DNA of 64,000 bases from positions 138,558,444-138,622,443 of the forward strand of contig CM061228.1 in NCBI GenBank assembly GCA_030844895.1, read 5' to 3'. The translations under genes and the position numbers were made by a program. This stretch comes from Ambrosia x helenae. Its lineage: Eukaryota; Streptophyta; Magnoliopsida; Asterales; Asteraceae. Numbering within the stretch: position 1 is the stretch's first letter; each line of letters opens with the position of its first letter. The notes below the pieces were generated by a model. That model did no database searches. It saw nothing but the letters and a program-made list of their open reading frames with translations, and was not told the origin of the DNA. Below, in pieces: positions 57,459-64,000 of the stretch.

Positions 57459-59210
57459 TTATTTTAACTTAGTAGTGAAATCAGATAGCTGAAGCAACTG
57501 AATTCTGGAATGAGCTGCAGCTTCCTCCCTATCTTTTTGAGTGTTGTAACCCCAATCAACTATGTAACACAAACCAGTACGCGCTTAGTGTTAAAATTGG
57601 TACTAATACGCCGCTTGTATTTGTATGATAGCATCAAAATGCTGATAAATAATTTCATTGACTATCTGAGGTGTTATTACCTAGATACAAGTTCCACGCA
57701 TTTAGCTCGGGATCTTTAATGACATTTTTCAGTGTTGCTAGTCGGTCTTCCACGAAGCTGGAATAAATAAGGAAGTTTGGTTTCAAATCATTTGATATAC
57801 AAAACTGGAAGTCAAATGTTGAGACTTACTGTAGGGTGAGGCCTTGGTGTTCTGGTCGCTTTTGAAGCAGCTTCAGCGTTTCTACTTTGGGACTAAATGT
57901 TGAAATAATAAGGAGAAAAAATATATAATTTGGTTAGAGAAGTCATAACATGATTCATGAATCTATACAAATATCTTCTTGTTAAAACTAGCTACCCAGA
58001 TCCAAGAGCGTATAGTCTTTCGGGTGGTATGGTAACTCCAGCAAGTTCTCGCAGTAGCAAATCAGCAAAACGACCCTAACACATATATATATAAGAAACT
58101 AAGAAGAATGGACATGTGACATTCACAAAAGAAAATTGTAGCAGTTTTCATTGGAAAAGGTGTTACACGTTTTGTGGTAACGATGTAGAGTTCTGAACTG
58201 GAGAACTTTAACGCATCAGGAACCCCTGGAAAAATCCTGCGAAGGAAGTTAAAATTGAGTAGTATCCCAATTTGAATGATAAGCGAGTTATACAACCAAA
58301 CAGTAGAACTTTGCTAAAAAGGAAACGGGTCAAACGGGTTAGAAATCATGCAAGCTTTCGTTTATTGCGTGCGAGCTTATAAGAAAAAAAATAATACAAC
58401 ACATGTAACAATTACAATTTTTTCACGGAAGTGTTTTGTGTTGACCCGACCCGTTTTGACCAATAGAAAAATATAAATCACCTGTTTGCTCCCAACCAAG
58501 CAGTCACATCATTTTCCACCCATTCATCCCTGACTACATCAAAGAGATTTATAAGCTCCTCTTTGTTTTCATTCCATTCCTTCATTACAATTGGTAAAAT
58601 ATTAAACCAGTTCTCCAATATTCCCTCAACTGTGAGCCCATTTGCCACCTTCAACATTAATGATAACAATATTGTTACAACTTTTTTTTACAAGGTAACA
58701 AAAATAAAAGTGTATGAATTATGATCTTATATACGCACTGACGACGTTCGCAATGAAGGGTTCTTAATCTCCAGAAGCAATCTCACAATCAGCAGCGTCT
58801 CATATCCAGTTTCCACAACGGGCCGCAACTGCCACAGTTTGTGACACAATTTTAAGGCATACAAATTACAAACTAACCATTCTAATGAAAATGTATTGCA
58901 TGAGAGGATAATACAACATAATTTGAGCAAACAAAAAAGCTTACAATTCGCATCTGATCAACAAACCAGTCTTCGAGTGCTGAATCGACGGTAGCAAACA
59001 CTTCAGGCCATCTTAGTTTCGCTGCCTATATCAATCACGAAGCGCTCATTGGTTGATCAATGAACTTATGAACACAAGTACAAACATCCACACACAAAAT
59101 AAAATGTACAAAATAAAATGTGAAACATATACCTTAACACAGGAGATGGCGGTTTCGCCAACACTATCACAAATAACTCCATCGAAGTCCAATGCATAGA
59201 GATTTCCCAT
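57459..59210 (-). CDS. HAD-superfamily hydrolase, copy 2
   Basis: Exons on the minus strand: 59133-59210, 58945-59025, 58739-58828, 58482-58648, 58167-58236, 57996-58075, 57830-57892, 57681-57757, 57459-57559; identical in length to copy 1, 268 aa, all GT-AG. Motif I LDFDGVICDS, motif II YIVTTKR, motif IV FVEDR are kept, so catalysis is plausible. Differences from copy 1 cluster in the cap (NWFNILPIVMKEWNENKEEL against NWSGIKPVIMEEWGENREEL) and near the N-terminus (DSVGETAI against DSCGESSI), while the motif III/IV region is nearly unchanged. Introns are short and TE-free. Substrate unknown. Confidence 0.9.
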
Positions 59211-59281
59211 ATCTTAATCTTATCTCTCTGCTTGTGGAGAACATGCACTATTTGTTCTAGTCCAAATGATTTCAAATTCTG

Positions 59282-59289
59282 AATTTATA
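59282..59289 (-). promoter_or_regulatory. TATA box of HAD copy 2
   Basis: TATAAATT on the minus strand, 72 bp upstream of the start codon (59210), with ordinary spacing for a short 5' UTR. Confidence 0.5.
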
Positions 59290-59857
59290 CTCTCCCTAAT
59301 AAAAGAAACTATATATTTTTTAATAAATGGTGAGGATTCAGTTTATTGTTATCCAGACGATTTTGTTTTTTTATGTTTGTTTTCTTGTGTTGGTTTGGTA
59401 CGTATATATGGTTTGTTTTGGCATGTTTAATTTTAGTTATGAGTAATGTTAAATGTTAAATATACTAAGTACCAACTGGCAACTGCTAAATAGTAAATAG
59501 GTACAAACTTAATTAATAATAATCTGGGGGGAATAACATATGACTGAGAGATTATAAAACTCATCACATTATGATTGATACAAAAATTAGTATAACTAAA
59601 CATGTCTAATTTCATATAGATAAGAAAAAAATTAACAAATATTGTCACTCTTAACTTTTTTGCTGCTAAACTAACCAACATTTTTTTTTACTAAAGTAAC
59701 CAACTTTTAATGACCATGCATTATTTTCCTTGCTAATTTTCACTACAAATTTTAGACTTTGTATACGGTTTGGTAGAGTAGTTTGTGATTTTTCTAAGCC
59801 ATGGTATATGATTTGGTTTGCGTTACAAAGTTCTAAGCCGAATATGTTCATATAAGT
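59290..59857. other. AT-rich spacer, no gene
   Basis: Nothing recognised on either strand; the small frames are AT-rich and unsupported. Confidence 0.4.
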
Positions 59858-60376
59858 TAGGGCTGCCAAATCGTGTATACCCGACCTGTTAAGACACGAA
59901 CGTGAAACATGTATACCCGAACACAACACGATAACTTATGTCATTTTTTTGATACCCGAACACGAACCTGTTTATGCATGGTTTACACGATAAGACACGA
60001 TAATATCAGTGTATACCAAGTTAACACGATAAGACATGTCTATACCAAGTTAATACGATAATATACGAACATGTTTTCCAAATCCAACGCATTAAATGGG
60101 TACCATTAGGCGTTAAAAAGGTAGAATTCCACATAGTAAAAACGTATAACTCCAATACTCGACCCCCACAACCTATGTTTTTTTTTAAAAAAAAATCCTT
60201 AACATGTCCTAACGGGTACTAAACAAGTATTTAACCTGTTTAGACACAAAAATTAACAGGTATATTTCGTGTCTACCTGTTTAGGACACGAAACTTGTTA
60301 AGGTCATACCTGTACCTGTTAAAATCGTGTAAGTTCATATCGGGATTTGTGTTCGTGTCTGAAATTGACAGCCATA
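59858..60376. mobile_element. hAT-like MITE (TAGGGCTGCCAA ends)
   Basis: Starts TAGGGCTGCCAAATCGTG and ends TTGACAGCCATA (reversed TATGGCTGTCAA). The interior is rich in ACACGAA/TTCGTGT and CCTGTTA/TAACAGG blocks that pair. No clear target duplication. Confidence 0.6.
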
Positions 60377-61384
60377 CTAAGGGCATTTGTTTATGCTATA
60401 CTAAATATTGATTGTGTGTGTGTGTTTTTTAATGTAGTTTCAAGAGTGATATGAACTTTTATATAAAAATATTAACCTTATACAGCCAGATAGCTTATGA
60501 ACTTTTTTAATACTTAGTTTACATATATTGGTAATACTTCTTATGTTTAATAATAACTACAACTTTTTAAATCATAATATTTTTGTATAAATAATTGAAA
60601 TAGAAACAAATTTCACTTCAAGAGTTAAAATGTACCATATCACCATATCAGGCTTAACGTTTGGGTTTAGACCAATAAAATGATCGGCCCATTTGGTGTG
60701 TAGTCCAACCCACAACCCTCTCCTGCCACGATTTGTCAATTTACAAGGGTGACTCAAGTTAACCATTTGCTGTTTTAGTTCATAACTTGTATTGTAACCC
60801 ACACACTATTTAAACATGCTCCAGTTGTCACATGACCTACTAAAACCATCAAACACTTGAGAAATAACATATTTACTTTACTATACAATGTTATACCACT
60901 ATGTTACAAGCCCTTTGTTCTTCTTTTCTAATTTTCTTCTGCCAAATCCTACCCCAACTCCTCCGTAAGTAACCCTTTACATGCACATTATCCATCTCCA
61001 TACTAGCTACCAGCTTAACCGTCAAAAGTTGGTCAAAAGTTGACCTCGGATACTCCTTCGAACCTCTTCTAATGGGTTAACTCCGATTCACAACTCCTTC
61101 GTAAGAACAAAAAACATTTTACACGGTCCACAGTACTCCAAAACTCGACCCTTACAACCAACGCTTCAACACAGGGGCGATTATTTTAAGGGGCGGGGAG
61201 GGGCGGACGACCCCCCGAATTTTCGCTCAGAGGTTCCGATTATATAGTATTCGTATAGAAATTTTTCGGTATATAAGGTTTCGACCCCCTGAAACTAGTG
61301 ACTTCCGACCCCCGGTGACTTCTGACCCCAAAATTTTGGGTCAAGATTCAGTTCAACGTAAACCAATTAATAAGTTTTGGTTTA
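60377..61384. other. Spacer with a possible signal-peptide exon and a hAT remnant
   Basis: ATG at 60901 opens 64 coding bases (MLQALCSSFLIFFCQILPQLL, signal-peptide-like) ending at a GTAAGT donor (60965), with TATTTAAA about 98 bp upstream; no second exon was recognised, so this is weak. 61171-61345 (CAGGGGCGATTATTTT, CGACCCCCTGAAAC) looks like a remnant of the CAGGGGCG hAT family. Nothing else. Confidence 0.3.
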
Positions 61385-62580
61385 GGGAAAATGACCAATA
61401 TAGCCCGTTGACCGGGCATTTTGCACAAATAGCCCTCTCCACCGTCTTTGGAGAGACGGGACACGGCTCCCAACCCGCCTGAACCGTCTTTGGAAAGACG
61501 GGACACGTTGTGACCCCCCCAACCGCCACGTGGCGTCTCTGATCCCGAGGCTGTACCGTCTCTCTCCGGACGGGTCAGAGATCTCTCCCAGACGGTTCAC
61601 GTTTACCAAGACGGCTGACCCTTCGGTTCAACCGTCTCCAAAGACGGTTCACGTCTATCAATGCCGGCTGTCCCTTCGGGTCAACCGTCTCAAACAGACG
61701 GGTCACCTTTCCCAATACGTCTTAACGAAATTTTTGAACCGTCTGAACCGTCTGAACCGTCTCACGAGTGTATATAAATACCCTAATTAACTTAACGAAA
61801 TTTGCACCCACCGCTCTCCTCTAAGCTTTCATCTTCCATGCAACACCCAACCGTCTCCTCTAAGCTTTCATCTTCCAATCCAATGACGTTTTTTTACTTT
61901 CCCAGCCGAAGCCTTTTTGACTTTCCCAGCCGAAGCCTACCGGCTTCGGAAAATATGTCCCGGTTACTTGGATTGTTGTTTCATCTGCGTACGGCTACTT
62001 GGATTGTTGTTCCATCTGCGCGTGGTTTGCAACCCGTGTAATGGATCGATGATGTGGTGGTCTACATTTTAGGCAAGTTCGTTCGCTTTCCGAATTTATG
62101 TCTCGATGTTCGACGTGTGCTCACTGATAACTATTGTTACATAAAACGAGGAAATGTTTCGGACTTGTCTGTGTAGAGCACATACACCATTCGAAACAAC
62201 GTCTATGTAGACCACTGCTACTACCGCCGCTGTGGAGGACAAAACATCTAACACTAAGATGTAGTCCTCAATAGTTGGTTAGACATTACTATTACTTCAA
62301 ACAAAGTTCCTAGTTCTGGAAGTAAATTTGGAAAGTTTGTTGTAATAGTGTAGTTTTTTACTTGTTGCTTCTTAATTTTCTCTTGTTGCTTCTTTATTCT
62401 CGGGAAGTTTGTTGTAATAGTGTAGTTTTTTAATTGTTATTGTAATAATATTTATTGTTTATTTGTGATTGTAATAGTATAGTACGTTTAAATATAAAAA
62501 CAAAACGACAAATTAAAAATATAACCAACTATTGCATTAAAAATAAAACCATTACAAATAAATAAAAATATAATTACAAA

Positions 62581-62931
62581 TTACATAAAACGATGTTTAA
62601 TCATTTGCCACACGGACACATGTTTAAACTCTTTACCCTCCCTGTTTTTATATTGCCTTAGACTGTGTCTAATGGCCACGTCTTCAGGAAAGTTTGCGGG
62701 TACGTCGTAAAGGGTCCGGTTGTGGTGGCCGTTGAATATTTGACACTTTGTCGTCAAATCATTCAACTTGCGGCTAAGCGACTCGGTGGTACGTTGTGAG
62801 CCCCCAACGAGCCGGTTGTATTCGTTCAGGATCCGGAACCATTTGTTGTTGAGGTGTGTACTCTCTTCAACATGCAACCATGCCGCAATCAACGCAATCT
62901 CTTGTTCTTCCGTCCATCTTTGGGGTGCCAT
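62581..62931 (-). CDS. SANT/Myb-like DNA-binding ORF inside the MULE
   Basis: Reads MAPQRWTEEQEIALIAAW, then NKWFRILNEYNRL, RTTESLSRKLNDLTTKCQIF and YKNREGKEFKHVSVW, the tri-helical SANT/Myb-like domain seen in plant 'trihelix-like' proteins and in PIF/Harbinger ORF1. The frame is open from 63189, but the upstream part is low complexity made by GGTGTTGGACGGT repeats, and the TATA box at about 63134-63144 would start transcription downstream of that ATG. I therefore choose ATG at 62929-62931 (116 aa). Stop at 62581. Neighbouring transposase absent. It may be captured or a factor that binds the element's ends; not shown. Confidence 0.65.
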   Translation of the reverse strand: MAPQRWTEEQEIALIAAWLHVEESTHLNNKWFRILNEYNRLVGGSQRTTESLSRKLNDLTTKCQIFNGHHNRTLYDVPANFPEDVAIRHSLRQYKNREGKEFKHVSVWQMIKHRFM

Positions 62932-63105
62932 TGGTGTTGGATGGTGGTTTGGACGGTGGTTTGGACGGTGGTTTGGACGGTGTTGGACGGTGTTGGACGG
63001 TGTTGGACGGTGTTGGACGGTGGTTTGGACGGTGTTGGACGGTGGTTGTCGGGTAGTAGATGGTGTTTGGACGGAGTTGTACGGTGGTTGATTAAGTTCA
63101 GACGG
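62932..63105 (-). repeat. Short tandem repeats (GGTGTTGGACGGT type)
   Basis: About ten imperfect 13-16-bp units with GGACGGTG cores, between the TATA box and the proposed start codon of the SANT-like ORF. The ACCGTCC core resembles the palindromes in the element's arms. Confidence 0.7.
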
Positions 63106-63530
63106 GTTGGATGACGGGAAATGGACGGGAGACGGGTATTTATAGGGCTGAGCCGGACAACCGAAGCGTCGCCGCTCATCGGGAACCACCGCGTCGGTAA
63201 ATGTGTACCGTCTCTCAAGACGGTTGAACCGAGGGGTCAGCCGTCTTGGGAAAGGTGACCCGTCTGGGAGACGGTTGATTCAAAGGGTCAGCCGTCTTGG
63301 GAAACGTGAACCGTCTGGGAGAGGGTTCTGACCCGTCTGGAGAGAGACGGTACATCTCGGGATCAGAGACGCCACGTGGCGGTCCTCTGTTGGCTGAAAT
63401 GGGAAGCCTCTCGGGAGACGGTTCAGACGGGTTGGGAGCGTTTGTCCCGTCTCTCCAAAGACGGTGGAGGGGGCTATTTGTGCAAAATGCCCGGTCAACG
63501 GGCTATATTGGTCATTTTCCCTTTGGTTTA

Positions 63531-63890
63531 TTTATTTAATCCATTTTTTTTTAATTTAATGTTGGAGTTGTACTGTCACGCATCTCATACTTGTACTCAA
63601 AACCAACCAAAAAGTCAAAAAGCAAAGCGCCAATACCGCGACTGGATATACATTCCTTCCCCTGCACACAAACAGTTACACAATTCAACCTCCTATCTCC
63701 AGTCACCCCAACCCCAACCTCTCCTCACTTACCGCCTATTCCCGGTTCCCCTTTCCTCCCTATAAATACATACCCCCATCGTCATCCAGTTTCCTTCCTC
63801 AAACACTCCACTAATCAGGTACCGGAGTTGCTACGTCACCGTCTTCCAATCTTATCCTCACTGTAACTTATTCCAATTCATTTCATTACA

Positions 63891-63923
<33 letters not shown>

Positions 63924-64000
63924 TCTTTAATATTATCGTCATCGAATTGTTTGTTTGTTTCAACCAAGTTTGATTAGATTAGTTGTTACTGATATATATT
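63531..64000 (+). promoter_or_regulatory. Probable promoter and 5' leader of a gene beyond the window
   Basis: TATAAATA at 63761-63768 is preceded by C-rich sequence and followed by a CT/CA-rich leader (CCTTCCTCAAACACTCC) typical of plant core promoters. (TTA)n at about 63890-63922. No coding exon seen up to the window end, so the gene itself is unknown. Confidence 0.45.

Larger units (their letters stand above)
61385..63521 (-). mobile_element. 2.1-kb non-autonomous MULE with long inverted ends and a SANT-like ORF
   Basis: Inverted repeats of about 350 bp start GGGAAAATGACCAATATAGC on both sides; flanked by the 9-bp duplication TTTGGTTTA (61376-61384 and 63522-63530), diagnostic of Mutator-like elements. 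The arms contain repeated ACCGTCT/AGACGGT palindromes. Each arm leads into a TATA box pointing inward (TATATAAATA near 61770 on +, CTATAAATACC near 63140 on -). No MuDR transposase; one ORF on the minus strand. Confidence 0.9.

Noticed and set aside
62768..63114. Three overlapping plus-strand frames with WTVLDG-like repeats
   Set aside because: They are shadows of the GGTGTTGGACGGT repeats opposite the SANT-like ORF.

Overview
The window looks like nuclear DNA of a flowering plant, most likely a eudicot. Genes have many short introns with GT-AG borders, intergenic DNA is AT-rich, and most of the sequence is transposable elements. The best-supported host genes are a mitochondrial-type beta-cyanoalanine synthase (CAS), a MESD-like ER chaperone, and two tandem HAD-superfamily hydrolases, all readable from start to stop across introns. 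The element mix (Helitrons ending in CGCAACGCGCGG-type hairpins, hAT MITEs, a Ty3/gypsy LTR beginning TGTAACACCCC) would suit an asterid such as a composite, but that is inference.

Layout. 0-2.2 kb: the tail of a Helitron, then simple and tandem repeats. 2.2-13.2 kb: copy A of a duplicated block holding a decayed beta-amylase whose last exon is a Ty3/gypsy chromodomain tail followed by the gypsy 3' LTR. Copy A is bloated by later insertions: a small LTR retroelement with 254-bp LTRs, a Helitron inside that element's 5' LTR, a MULE-like element, a hAT MITE, and a Helitron cluster. 13.3-29.4 kb: Helitron-rich DNA with captured pieces of succinate dehydrogenase subunit 1 and of a Tubby-like gene, interrupted by a 5.6-kb non-coding LTR element with visually identical 781-bp LTRs. 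29.9-36.0 kb: copy B of the beta-amylase/gypsy block. 36.0-41.2 kb: the CAS gene on the minus strand, 10 coding exons, with MITEs, a SINE and a long foldback element in its introns. 41.4-50.2 kb: PIF/Harbinger and hAT elements, a 5'-truncated LINE, a fragment of the MESD-like gene, and Helitrons. 50.8-59.3 kb: a gene-rich part with the MESD-like gene (+) facing two tandem HAD genes (-). 59.3-63.5 kb: repeats ending in a 2.1-kb MULE with long terminal inverted repeats and a SANT/Myb-like reading frame. 63.5-64 kb: a probable promoter of a gene starting beyond the window.

The host genes do not form a pathway or operon. CAS acts in mitochondrial cyanide detoxification, the MESD-like protein in the ER, and the HAD proteins are hydrolases of unknown substrate. 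The informative side of the window is its insertion record. At least twelve elements can be delimited to the base by target-site duplications or matching empty sites, which gives a relative order of events: decay of beta-amylase, fusion to gypsy, block duplication, retroelement insertion in copy A, then Helitron insertion into one LTR.
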